64,000 bases of DNA from Siphonodentalium dalli (lineage: Eukaryota > Mollusca > Scaphopoda > Gadilida > Siphonodentaliidae), in the NCBI GenBank assembly GCA_032622095.1, contig CP136063.1, positions 9,095,814 to 9,159,813 of the forward strand. The letters run 5' to 3'. Shown one piece after another: positions 1 to 11,530 of the stretch. The translations under genes and the position numbers were made by a program. The notes beneath the pieces are model-generated. The model saw nothing but the letters and a program-made list of their open reading frames with translations, had not been told where the DNA came from and ran no database searches. Positions within the stretch are counted from its first letter, which is position 1. Each line of letters starts with the position of its first letter.

Positions 1-1500
1 GCTACAGGTCGTACCTTTGGTCAGATCATTATGAAATTTCACAAAGCTGTTGACATCAACATTTAGACCGGAACGATTCATTTGGATAAAAAAACATGGC
101 CACCAGTGGCCATCTTGGATTTCAATATTCAATCCATTAGAACGGTCTACAGGTCGTACTGTTCGTCTGATCATCATGAAATTTGTCATGGATGTTAATA
201 TTTTACTCTTTGCATGACTAAATTCTTTGGCACGCCATACAGGTTGTACCTTTGGTCGGATCATCATGAAATTTGTCATGGATGTTAATATTTACATGTA
301 GATGGGAAACGAGTACTTTTGGGGTCATTCGGCCAAAAAACATGGCCGCTGGCAGCTATCTCAACTGGCTATCTTGGATTTTACTCTTTGCGTGACTAAA
401 TCCTTTGGCACGGGCTACAGGTCGTACCTTTGGTCAGATCATCATAAAATTTGTCATGAATGTTGACAATGACATGTAGATGGGAACGAGTCATTTTGGG
501 GTCATTTGGCCAAAAAACATGGCCGCCAGCAGCCATCTTGGATTTTACTCTTTGGATGACTAAATCCTTTAGCACGGGCTACAAATCGTAGCTTTAGTCT
601 GATCATCATGAAATTTGTCATGGCTGTTTAAATTGGAATGTAGATGGGAATGAGTCATTTTGGGGTCATTCGGACAAAAAAACATGGCTGCCCGCGGCCA
701 TCTTTGATTTCAAAATTCAATCCATTAGCACAGGCTACTGTGAGTCTGGTCATCATTAAACTTGTCATGGGTGTTAATATTGACATGTAGATGGGAACGA
801 GTAATTTTGGGGTCGTTCGGCCAAAAAACATGGCCGCTGGCAGCCATCTTGGAGTTTACTCTTTGCATGACTAAATCCTTTCACACAGGCCACAAGTCTA
901 ACCTTTGGTCAGATCATCATGAAATTTGTCATGGTTGTTAAATATGACATGTAGATGGGGGGAACGAGTCATTGTCCAGTCATTCGACCAAAAAACATGG
1001 CCGCCAGCAGCCATCTTGGATTTTACAGTTTGCATGACTAAATCCTTTGGCACGTGCTACAGAACGCACCTTTTGTCAGATCATTGTGAAATTTGTCATG
1101 GATGTTGACATTGACATGTAGATGAGATCGAGTAATTTTTAGGTTATTCGGCCAAAATCATGGCCGCCAGCAGCCATCTTGGATTTTACTCTTTGCATGA
1201 CTAAATCCTTTGGCATGGGCTACAGGTCGTACCTTTAATCGGATCATCATGAAATTTGTCATGGCTGTTGACACAGGCATGTACAAGTCATTTTAGGTTC
1301 ATTTGGTCTTAAATGTGTCCACTGGCAGCCATCTTGGATTTTACTCTTTGCATGACAAAATCCTTTGGCACACCCTACAGTCCACTTCCCTCATCCGATC
1401 ATCTCCAGACTTCATATTAATCTTGATATTGATCTTACTAGATGGAAGCTATGAAATGTTTTTAAATTTTATTGGAAAACATAGCCACCTGGATTTTACA
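1..1500. repeat. Diverged ~165-bp tandem repeat, about nine copies
   Basis: A recurring block contains GCAGCCATCTTGGATTTTAC, then a TTTGCATGACTAAATCCTTT segment, a TACAGGTCGTACCTTTGGTC segment and CATCATGAAATTTGTCATGG, ending with a TAGATGGGAACGAGTCATTT segment. The block returns every 160-185 bases from the left edge to about 1500. Copies differ by many substitutions and small indels, so the array is old. The array runs off the left edge. Short open frames here are chance. Confidence 0.85.
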
Positions 1501-1529
1501 TCTGTAACCATCTTGGATTTTACTTTTTT

Positions 1530-2383
1530 ATATACCGGTGTGACAAATCAACTTCCCCCCCTGCGCATCTTCCCCCCGGGGGGGGGAGATAAACTGGTTT
1601 TACCTAGTTTATCTTCCCCCCCCCCGCCCTGATCATCTTCCCCCCCGCCTGAATTTTCCATTCCTTAACATCTATTGGCGTGATAGTCTCATTTTATCAT
1701 TCACTATGACTATGTGACTTAGAAAAACTATCATTGGTGGCAAGGAAGCATGTCTTTTCTTCGGCAGAGACATTATTGTTCAGATTTTTTTTTATTGAAA
1801 ATCACCCAGTTTATCTCCCCCCCCCCCCCCCCCCCCCCGCCTGAATTTTCCATTCCTTAACATCTATTGGCGAGTTAGTCTCATTTTATCGTTCACTATC
1901 ACTATGTGACTAAGAAAAACTATCACAGGTGACAAGGAAGCATGATTTTTCTGTAAAAGAGACAATAATTATAGTTTGGAGAATTTTCACTGGAATTTAC
2001 CTAGTTTATCTCCCCCCCCCCCCCCCCCCCGCCTGGATTTTCCATACCTTAACATCTATTGGCGAGATAGTCTCATTTTATCATTCACTATGACTATGTG
2101 ACGTAGAAAAACTATCATTGGTGGCAAGGAAGCATGTCTTTTCTTCGGCAGAGACATTATTGTTCAGATTTTTTTTTATTGAAAATCACCCAGTTTATCC
2201 CCCCCCCCCCGCCTGAATTTTCTATACCTTAACATCTATTGGCGAGATAGTCTCATTTTATCGTTCACTATCACTATGTGACTAAGAAAAACTATCACAG
2301 GTGACAAGGAAGCATGATTTTTCTGTAAAAGAGACAATAATTATAGTTCGGAGAATTTTCATTGGAATTTACCTAGTTTATCT

Positions 2384-2416
<33 letters not shown>

Positions 2417-2985
2417 CCTGGATTTTCCATACCTTAACATCTATTGGCGAGTTAGTCTCATTTTATCGTTCACTATCACTATGTGACTAAGAAAAACTAT
2501 CACAGGTGACAAGGAAGCATGATTTTTCTGTAAAAGAGACAATAATTATAGTTCGGAGAATTTTCATTGGAATTTACCTAGTTTATCTTCCCCCCCCCCC
2601 CCCCCCCCTGCCTGGATTTTCCATACCTTAACATCTATTGGCGAGATAGTCTCATTTAATCATTCACTATGACTATGTGACTTAGAAAAACTATCATTGG
2701 TGGCAAGGAAGCATGTCTTTTCTTCGGCAGAGACATTATTGTTCAGATTTTTTTTTGGGGGTGATTTTCAATAAAACAAAAATCTGAACAATAATGTCTC
2801 TGTTGAAGAAAAGACATGCTTCCTTGCCACCAATGATAGTTTTTCTACGTCACATAGTCATAGTGAATGATAAAATGAGACTATCACGCCAATAGATGTT
2901 AAGGTATGTAAAATTCAGGCGGGGGGGAAGATAACCTAGGTCAACTTCCCCCCCCCCCCGGGGGGGAAGTTGATCGGTATACATG
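1530..2985. repeat. Poly-C-linked ~190-bp repeat array ending in an inverted copy
   Basis: Two related unit types are each separated by runs of 8-30 C. Type A carries GTGGCAAGGAAGCATGTCTT and type B carries GTGACAAGGAAGCATGATTT. The order is A, B, A, B, B, A, then one A unit in reverse complement (about 2757-2935) so that the last two form a foldback. Outer flanks match as inverted repeats: TATACCGGTG...ATCAACTTCCCCCC near 1531-1560 and GGGGGGAAGTTGATCGGTATAC near 2960-2982. This could be a non-autonomous transposon with internal tandem copies. C-run lengths are unreliable in assemblies. Confidence 0.7.
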
Positions 2986-3130
2986 TTACATTGTACCGGT
3001 ATATGTATCTCTTCATGTTGATAATCTAGTATTACTTAGACATTTCAACTTTCCGCACCCCTAATCGCTCCACATTAAATTATTCCCTTTCCAAGTTGAG
3101 GTACAGTGTCATTGACACTTTCATTATATG

Positions 3131-4193
3131 AAGTACAGCTATGCTCTAATTAATCGACCCTCTTTAACGAGGTTGACATGCGGTATGACCACGGTGTAAT
3201 ACCGCGGTCGGGCGGTGTAATACCGCCTGACTGCGGTGTAATACCGCCTGACCGCGGTGTAATAACGCCTGACCGCGGTGTAATAACGTGGTCAGCCGCG
3301 GTATTGAAAACGCGGGCAACCGCGTGGTCGCGGTTGAGTTTTTGGTGCCACTACCACTGTGTAAGTTTAAACCACAGTAAAACCTAGCGTCAATATCGCA
3401 ACTGAGCATTGTAAATTATCTGACAATAGACTGACATATTGCGCATGGAAAATATTAATCTGAAATTGAAAATAAATCGGTTCTAATTTACCACAGTCCC
3501 CGATTTCCTTAAGCGTGCCAAATAAAGAGCGTCTGTTTATTCGTGATATGGTATATGGATAAGGCGTGCGCGATTAAGAATTAAAATGGCTTTTCGGTTC
3601 GAGCAAGATAATTATGCGATCGCCATGTGCACATTTCACCGACACAAAAATCATTTGGCTCAAGGAATTACGTGAGGACATCAACCATTGAAGACATCAG
3701 TACTCTAAAATAAATTAGTTTGGCGCGAGGAATGAATGTAAGGTCAGTTTCTTAATATATTGACGCAAATTATAGGCCAACCTGAACAAGACAGATCGAA
3801 ATTCTTACCTTGAGTCTTCCAAAAGAAAAAGCAGATTTTTATCGGCAGATTATTCGAACGCGGTTGACACCGGGAATGACCGCTCGCGGAAAATACTACC
3901 GCGGTGTATGCCGGTAACGGTCTAGATTACCGCGGTGGACATGACCGCGGTCAGATATCGCATGTCACCGTGCATTGCGGTGTATTTAATTTACCGTATG
4001 ACCGCGGTGTACTACCGCATGACCGCGGTGTACTACCGCATGGCCGCGGTGTACTACCGTATGACCGCGGTGTACTACCGCATGGCCGCGGTGTACTACC
4101 GCATGACCGCGGTGTAGTGGCGGTATGACCGCGGTCATGACCGGGCCCATAACCTCGTTAAATGGGTCGATTAATTAGAGCATAGCTGTACTT
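3131..4193. mobile_element. Non-autonomous TIR element with ACCGCGGTGT repeats
   Basis: The ends are inverted repeats of 43-44 bp (3131-3174 and 4151-4193) beginning AAGTACAGCTATGCTCTAAT and differing by one indel and one substitution. Inside each end lie several copies of a GC-rich self-complementary motif (CCGCGG core, ACCGCGGTGTA): about five after the left end (3185-3300) and about eight before the right end (3890-4130). The central ~550 bp is AT-rich and has no coding capacity that I recognise. No clear target-site duplication is visible. Small open frames in the motif arrays are by-products. The superfamily is not identified. Confidence 0.8.
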
Positions 4194-4864
4194 GACTTAA
4201 TTATTTTAAGTGATTATTGCTGGAAATGATAATCTGTAACTGCAAACTTAATACTAGTAATAGTATTAACTATTTTTGCGCATACACATATATATACTTA
4301 GAAATATTTTACTTGAGTTAATAAAACTGAATTGAAATGTATATATAACTAAAACAACAGGATAAGGAGAATTGCAGATGTGATGCTATTTTCTGCCAAC
4401 AAATTAGGCCTACAATAGTACGTGTATGGTACACTGAAATTTCCCGAGGCAGTATAATAATAAAATCTGGACTGACTGGTTGCTATTCATGTTGACATAG
4501 GCAGCCCGATTTTTTGTGGTAAATTGCCAATTTGTAGAGCCCTAATTGCACTCGAGATGTGTACTAATAATTTCCCCAGAAAAACTTATTCAAACAGACA
4601 AAGATGGATAACTCTAAAATCAAGTGTATTAATATTGCAATTTTGACTGAGACCATCCTTTTGACGGCGTGTTTCTGGGCCAGAACATACCGGGTATAGA
4701 AATAACATAACTTCAAAAATTGATATCTGATCGTGATCACTCTGAGCGTTGATAGGTTGGTTCCTCGACTCGAATGATCGAATCGATTATTTTTATCCCC
4801 GAAGCCAAAGAAATAGTAATTGATGAGGGCCTGATCGGATTGAGTACCTTTAATTAAATGTCCA
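4194..4864. other. Unique-looking sequence, nothing recognised
   Basis: About 670 bp of AT-rich sequence lies between the two TIR elements. I see no gene, RNA or repeat in it. A 104-codon minus-strand open frame (4564-4878) has no recognisable domain and runs into the next element, so I do not call it. Confidence 0.5.
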
Positions 4865-4866
4865 TA

Positions 4867-5234
4867 CCCGCTGGACAAAACAAGTGTCCATTGGCACCGC
4901 GGTGTATTTGCCGTTCGGCCTGCGGTGTCAGAGTTTGTAACTGCAGTTTAGCACCGCGGGCCGAACGGCAAGTACACTGTGGCCCAACAACAAGTACCCT
5001 GCGGCCGAAAGGCAACTACACTGTGCACCATGGTTAGATTTCCGGTTTGTATCGTCTTTTTTCAGTTTAATGAACGTACAGTGTACACCGCGGCAACTAC
5101 AACATGGCTGAAGTACATGTACACCGCGGCCCAACTGTAGTTAGCCGATGGAGCTGCGGTGTAGTTGCATTTCAGCCGCGGTGGCAACGCTAACTGCACA
5201 GCGGTTAGGTGGACACTTGTTTTGTCAAGCAGGG
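4867..5234. mobile_element. Small TIR element sharing the ACCGCGGTGT motif
   Basis: A 368-bp element is bounded by imperfect inverted repeats of about 25 bp (left CCCGCTGGACAAAACAAGTG, right complementary CCCTGCTTGACAAAACAAGT) and flanked on each side by TA, as for a TA target-site duplication. The interior has repeated CCGCGGTGTA/TACACCGCGG blocks in both orientations. The termini differ from those of the 3131-4193 element, although the internal motif is shared. TA flanks suggest a Tc1/mariner-type integrase, but the termini are not diagnostic. Confidence 0.7.
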
Positions 5235-5507
5235 TATGTATGCCATATACTAGAATATGTACATGCATAAAGTTATAAGCTCATCATTTTGATATCAGAA
5301 TCATATAGAAATCTTGACTTTGTGCTCTTTTCAATTTTCATAGCCTCAAAATTAATGATTGTGCAGACCCAAATAAGCACTGTGTGTGGGGGAAATTTCC
5401 CACAAAAATAATAAAGGTGCATGCATGTTTATTTGGAGCCCAAGCGTATGGGTTATGTCGTCAAAAACACTATATAACACCAGGTGCCTCGGTCGGGGGT
5501 GTCAGAC

Positions 5508-5845
5508 CGATTTTCCGAAGACCTATTACTATGAAGGCCCACAACTCCGAAGACCCGATTCTCCGACGGCCCATAACTCCGAAGTTCCGATTCTCCGACG
5601 GCCCATAACTCCGAAGATCCGATTCTCCGACGGCCCATAACTCCGAAGATCCGATTCTCCGACGGCCCATAACTCCGAAGATCCGATTCTCCGAAAGCCC
5701 ATAACTCCGAAGGGCCGATTTTCCGAAGACCTATAACTCCGAAGACCGATTCTCCGAAGATCTATAACTCCGAAGGCCCGATTCTCGGACGGCCCATAAC
5801 TCCGAAGGTCCGATTCTCCGAAGGTCCGATTCTCCGAAGATTTTG
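5508..5845. repeat. 32-bp tandem repeat, about ten copies
   Basis: Units carry CTCCGAAGATCCGATTCTCC followed by GACGGCCCATAA. Central copies are nearly identical and the outer ones diverge and change length. Open frames on both strands are artefacts of the repeat. Confidence 0.85.
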
Positions 5846-5885
5846 TTTTATCGGGGTATTATCGTTTACTAAATAGTGTACAGTC

Positions 5886-6083
5886 CAGTGGCGAAGCCAA
5901 GGGGTCCCAAATTTCTACTGCCCCTATTAAACCTCTACTTGCTATTTCAGACAATATGGGCCCCTACCAAAACATGTCCAATGTCATGTAAATGCCCGGA
6001 AATCGTTCATGGGGCATCAAAATATACAAAATTTTCCTACCCCCCCCCCCCCCCACCTAAATGGGAATCCTGGCCCGCCACTG
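5886..6083. mobile_element. Possible hAT-type miniature element
   Basis: The segment starts CAGTGGCGAAGCCAAGG and ends CCTGGCCCGCCACTG, so the outer 8 bp CAGTGGCG/CGCCACTG are perfect inverted repeats. CAGTGGCG ends are common in hAT miniature elements. Flanking bases (GTACAGTC and ACTATACA) do not form an 8-bp direct duplication but continue the inverted similarity. A C-run lies near 6040-6054. No coding sequence is seen. Confidence 0.5.
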
Positions 6084-6339
6084 ACTATACACCATATACT
6101 ATAACATTACGTTGGCCCATGAGATGCCAGAGTAAAATGTACAGGGGTGAACGGGGAAGAACTTGTACTTTTTCATATATAAAATGAACCTGATTGCATC
6201 AAATCACCCCAATGCAGTCAGATGTGCACAGTTTAATCATGTTAATTGTATTAAGACGTACATTGTGGCAAAATAATTGTATTTCTTTCATAAATTTAAG
6301 CATTCTGTGGAAAATTAAGGCTTGTCGCACACTACTGAT

Positions 6340-6439
6340 NNNNNNNNNNNNNNNNNNNNNNNNNNNNNNNNNNNNNNNNNNNNNNNNNNNNNNNNNNNNN
6401 NNNNNNNNNNNNNNNNNNNNNNNNNNNNNNNNNNNNNNN
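6340..6439. other. Assembly gap (100 N)
   Basis: One hundred consecutive N bases. The round number suggests a gap of unknown size, so adjacency across it should not be assumed. Confidence 0.99.
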
Positions 6440-6499
6440 ACGCTGGCTGTGCCAGTACGCTACTACGACACCTTCCCCGAAGGTCATGGCTGTGCATGC

Positions 6500-6780
6500 C
6501 ATTAAATTTACGGTTGTATAATTGTAGCACTTCCCTTCTATGGAGGGAATTATACCATCACTGATGGTATCGTGGAATGTGATATTGACTTCCACCAATT
6601 TTGGACCGTTAGTGAAATTAGAGTCACTGCTGACCAGAATGTGTTATTAACTGGCACATTGACTGTATTAAACATGGTAATGTCTTCCTTGAAAGCCATT
6701 TACTGTTGTACTGGTACGATAGTAGCACTTCCCTTCTATAAAGGAAATTATAGTGTCGCTTATGGTAGCACTCCTCCAGG
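6500..6780. repeat. Two diverged copies of a ~200-bp sequence
   Basis: The block GTAGCACTTCCCTTCTAT followed by a GGAATTATA segment occurs near 6524-6553 and again near 6721-6752, with weaker similarity around each. A short hairpin (ATACCATCACTGATGGTAT) lies at 6551-6569. No coding sense is evident. Confidence 0.45.
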
Positions 6781-6872
6781 ATCCTAGGGCCGTTTGCTGG
6801 ATTGTCCCCTACTAGTATGTGTTTTGCATCTTTCTGATGACAGCTTATCGGGGTTCACATTTGCTTTCATGA

Positions 6873-7684
6873 TCAATCCTTGGTCCTGCTCCTCCACTGG
6901 AAAAGATACAGAACTATATATGGGGTGCTAGTTCTCATGTATTCACTGCAGTGTTCTTCTATCCCACTGGTATTAGATGAAGCGACGATTGTTAATGAGG
7001 CCGGTGTGCAATGTCGGCTGAACAAGTTTTCAGAGGAGATGCTGAATGTGGCAGGAGTACTGTCGTTACTTTCAGTTTCGTCGGATTCAGTTTTTTTGAC
7101 TATTATTCCCGTGCTGTATTGAATTATGGAATTTTCACCAAGGTCATTCGTGGTCATTTAATCTTTGGAAGTTTCTGTATCACTGGGATGTCCTAGCTTA
7201 GCCAAGTGTTCCACCTGATCGACTGGGAGAGGCGGAATTTCGTCCCAAGTGTACAATTCTCGTGAGTGTTCACCGGATGGAGAGATATAGGTACTTTCGG
7301 AACTACCAGCAATCTGTCTTTACTAATAATGTCACCAATGAAGTCCGATTGACCATCAACCATGAATTTCATGAGTCTATATACATCACATGCCATTCGT
7401 TTGTGTTTATTGTTTTTGTCCACCACGTGATCACCTGTTTGACTTCTGATAACTCTTTGTTTCATACATGATGACTTCTCAAACGGAAAAGATTCTAGTT
7501 CCTTCACATGTGAAAATATATTGTCCCTGAGTGTGTCCAGAAGTTTTTCTTGGTTTGCAACGAATTCAACGATAGCCGCTACGAACATATCCTGCGTGGT
7601 AGAGTTTATAAATTTTAGGACATGGTTTAAATGTTCGGTTATTTGTATCATGTATTCTTTCCTGTTGCGATTCGATACTGTCAT
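6873..7684 (-). pseudogene. Decayed coding segment of unknown family
   Basis: Read on the minus strand, an open frame of 163 codons starts at 7684 and ends at a TAG at 7193-7195. Its last ~20 residues look frameshifted. The alternative frame from about 7255 reads TWDEIPPLPVDQVEHLAKLG and runs to a TAA near 7158, after which a 94-codon frame continues to 6873. Composition (mixed charged and hydrophobic residues, few low-complexity runs) is more protein-like than in other small open frames nearby. I recognise no domain. At least one frameshift and one stop would be needed to join the pieces, so this is either a relic or two unrelated open frames. Confidence 0.35.
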
Positions 7685-7689
7685 ACCAT

Positions 7690-9955
7690 GCTGATAAGCA
7701 TTAAATTAATGTGCGAGTGTCGTTACCGTTCTCGCTGGTATCGTGGTCAGTTACTCCCATTGTTATATATTCTTTTGGAACAGGTCAGTAATATAATTGC
7801 CAATCACCAGATGAATTCGGTACATGAGTGTCAGTGAGTAATACTATTTCCCGCACGGCATTTACAACTTCAGTGTTTATAGTATGAGCAGTGAAGCGTG
7901 ACATTTTCACACGGCGAAGACTCCAGTATACACTCGTTGATTTGTGAGTACAGTTCATCACGGTACACAAGGCACGTCAAACATGGCGTCGTTTACAAAA
8001 CAATAACGGAAAATCAGACGAATGGAGTATACATAGGAGAGTTTTCTCGGTCATGTTGAAACACTCGGTTGACGATCAAACGAATTAATAACATCATTGG
8101 AATCGGAATAACCTCCGCAAACACATCATACCATCAAAATCGAAGAAAACATCTGTTTATACCGACATATATGCAATAATTCGAAGAGACAAATTGTTTA
8201 CGACTTATCATCAGTGGAATACGTAGTGCGTAATATATCGGAGTGAATTCCACAGCTTGTAGATGCATGGCATTATTTGGCGTAATTGAAATTAATATGA
8301 CGATATCAGATGTATTCCACACCCACCGACGCGAGGCACATTTATCAACTTAACTCGTTGCGGACGGTGCGTATTTACTTTCAGTTTGAACTGCGATCTA
8401 GCGAAACATATGCTTGTGCCATCCGCAAATCATTCGATATAATATTATCGATTAAGATGCGCGCCGTGTTCTGCCCATGTATTCGATATGATGATATCCG
8501 ATGTAATCAGTTCAAAAATGATGGCCTGTTCCGATTTCCTATTGATAATTTAGTCCACGCTGGAATGTATTTACTTCAGACCACGCCTAATAGGAAGCCT
8601 TATTATGACCCCCATATAACCACCCAAACCAATCAGCAAAGTGTTTCACAGCAAAGTGGCCGAGTAGTTGATAATGGTACCCTTTCATTCCTAACTTAAT
8701 TAACATGTATACAACTCTATTTACATAACAAACGCGCTCATCTTCATATTGCAGGTCGTATCATGTCAAATATGTTAATTAGTACAGCAGTGGTGAATAG
8801 GGTTAGCTTATGGTCACATTATGTTAGGACAACGGTCGTTAATTACGTGCCGAGTATGGCCATAATATACTAGATACCTTTCGACAAATCGTCTTTACGA
8901 TTACGGATAGGATCGTTTGCCCTAGTACGGTTGACACCATCACAATTTATACCTACGATGGTTATTTGGTTAGGCGGCATATACCCCACTTTATTCAGCT
9001 ACACATATATTTGATATAAAAAATAACCTGTGTCTCTTTCATATCCCATGTTCTTATCCGTGAGTGTCCCAAGCAGGCGTATAATTGACACATATGCACG
9101 CAGTTAAACTGAGCGGGGTAAATTTCGTCTCACAAAAAAAAACCCGCGCGTAAAGATCGTATTTTGGCCGTATACTGAGAGGATAGTGTTGATATCCGTA
9201 TGCATATTCGTGATTTTGCGAAAGGTCTCTATTAGGACATCTGCCGTTATTTACTCTTAGCGCATGATAAGGACACACATCATCTGCAATGAATTTTCCA
9301 GCATGTGGGCTTTGCCATATAATTTATTCTGGTATTGATACAGCGTCTGCACGTAGCCTTATAAATCATTATAGTATTTGTACAGCATTAAGAACGCCAT
9401 CGCATGCCTAGTTCTAAATAATGAAGTATGTAACAGTCCCAAATCCGAAACAGAGCGAAGACACTAAGTTTAGCGATTTATACAATAACGAGCACCGTAT
9501 AAATGCGCGGGTGACCGCCCAACAATGGTACTCCAAATACAATGGCGTGGTTGGTTTCAATGCGACTCATTGTTGAGCGAATTTAAATCCGATGTGGTGG
9601 CGTTCTGATCTGCACGTAGAGTTGTTCATCACTGTTCGTGGTGTCAATCTTGATAAAGATGGGTCTTTAAAGATCAACCAGTTAACACAGTTAACGACCA
9701 CGAAGAGCATTGCAGCGTATGTCCACGACATTGACGACAATGTCAACGACCACCTACATGTAAGCTACGATTATACCACGAGTCTCATGTATGAAACACA
9801 CAAGCACATGCATATGGTAACGTACATATCCCTGTGAATCTGTTGGCAATGTATCCTGAATTATCATCTGAAATATTTATATATGATAGAAATTGATAAA
9901 ACGTTTGAAGTTAATATTAACCTTATCCCTCTTCGATCGTCACCGAACTTCATAT
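7690..9955. other. No gene or repeat recognised
   Basis: About 2.3 kb of AT-rich, apparently low-copy sequence. Small open frames (for example 8310-8699 plus strand, 129 codons) have random-looking composition with no motif. Nothing is annotated here. Confidence 0.5.
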
Positions 9956-9959
9956 GGAT

Positions 9960-10062
9960 CTCCGGGTGACCATCGAATTTTGTTAGAGAAAATGGCCACC
10001 AGCGGCCATCTTTGATTGTACTCTTTGCATGACTATAACCTTCTGGTATGAATGTAATTTTG
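9960..10062. repeat. Isolated copy of the 1-1500 repeat
   Basis: The stretch with AATGGCCACCAGCGGCCATC, then TTTGATT, then GTACTCTTTGCATGACTA matches the core of the ~165-bp units at the left edge. This shows that the repeat is dispersed as well as tandem. Confidence 0.7.
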
Positions 10063-10433
10063 AGCAATTAGCGATGAACCATACACAATGTACAATGGGA
10101 AACAATGTATGTCATAACCGAAATATCGGTGTGAGAATACAGTAGTACACAGAGCGAAAACAGTGGCGATAAGATAAAAACAAAAACATCACTTTGAGAA
10201 AACGACATGACCATTGTTAAATTAATACAACAACAACCAGATTATCCAAACGAACTGTCGAACCTTTGTTTATTCAAATGTCAGCCTTTTCGAATGAAAT
10301 TTTCTAGATCAGCTATCTAGAACTGATTCTGTTGCTGTTGTTGTTATTTTTGCTGTTAATGTGTCACTCCGGCAAAGAAAAACAAACATGAGATCGGGAA
10401 AACAATTTGAAAGATTGCAAAATAACCGCAGCA

Positions 10434-11530
10434 GGCGAAATAAGGTATCGTTATAACTAAAAAGATTTCGATATATCGCAAAAATATTTCGCTATAACGA
10501 AATAAGATATCGTGTTAAAGAAATAATATTTCAATATAACGAAACAAATGCACACAATGTATTATATAACTATTATATATGAATCGAAGACCCCTATCCG
10601 GAAATGCTTCTATGGACTAATATCGATTATATATCGATTATATTTCGAATATTTTCCTGTTTACAGACGTATGGTTGTTTAGCTAGCGAACAATAGCGGT
10701 TACTGTTATCAGAAACCAAACATTGTATTGTGTATTTTTTTCACAAATAAACGTTAATTAAACTGATTATCTCTTATAACTATGTAATAAAACAATACAA
10801 ACAATCGATCTGGGACATTTGACATTCGTAGCATACATGTAGCTATTGGAACACCATAATGATCTATATCGCCAGATTGTATTGCCTGAATGATCTGTTC
10901 TAAAAACAGAATACTATAGTGTCCCATTTAATTATCTCTTTTTATAATAAAATTATTTCGAAATAAAATCAATATTAATTGATAGAAGCGTTTCTGGACA
11001 TGCGCCTTCAATTCATATATATTTTTTTATACCCACGAAACTAATTTTAAATTGTTATATAAATTGTTATATAGCTTCATAGATGGTTTCCATTTGGGAG
11101 AACGTTGTCCGACTTGGAATCCGGTCCCCTTGAACCCCGAAATTCCAACTGCCCGGCAGCTCAATTTGACTTCTTCCACGTGACATAACGCACATATCAA
11201 ACAATGATCCTGCCCCAATATAAGATTATTATCGGGTGGTGTCAATTTTGTTCTGGGGACCTGCAAGTGTGATGTAATGAGTCGGGTCAAGGCCTGCTCC
11301 AAGTCACCAACTCACCAACGATGAATTGCACTGTCATCTTATTTCGTTATATCGATATATTATCTGGTTATTACGAAATCTGATTTCGATATATCGAAAT
11401 CTTATTTCGTTCTAACGATATTTTATTTCGTTATAACTAAGTCTTAGTTCGTTATATCGATGTCTTATTTCGATATATCTGCTTTGGTTATAACGAAATA
11501 TTATAACGAAATAAAACGTCGTTCACCTGC
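10434..11530. mobile_element. Possible TIR element with inverted AT-rich ends
   Basis: Both ends (10434-10553 and 11335-11530) are built from CGATATATCGAAAT and TTATTTCGTTATAAC segments in opposite senses, and the outermost bases GCAGGCGAA and TTCACCTGC are approximately complementary. About 780 bp in between are unlike the ends and hold a 91-codon minus-strand open frame (11027-11302) without a recognised domain. The inverted arrangement suggests a non-autonomous DNA element. Exact termini and target duplication are not resolved. Confidence 0.45.

Noticed and set aside
2301-2486. Polyproline-containing open frame
   Set aside because: It is a translation of a C-run inside the ~190-bp repeat and not a protein.
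3164-3409. Open frames of 69-81 codons with HRG and VIPP repeats
   Set aside because: They are by-products of the ACCGCGGTGT motif array inside the TIR element.
8310-8699. 129-codon plus-strand frame
   Set aside because: Random-looking composition with no motif, signal peptide or splice context.
11090-11170. Possible tRNA-like or SINE promoter (a GGTTCAAGGGG word on the minus strand)
   Set aside because: The B-box match is poor, no A box lies at the right distance and no cloverleaf can be drawn.
11027-11302. 91-codon minus-strand frame with several cysteines
   Set aside because: Protein-like in places, but no domain is recognised and there is no exon boundary or supporting copy, so it is noted only within the surrounding element.
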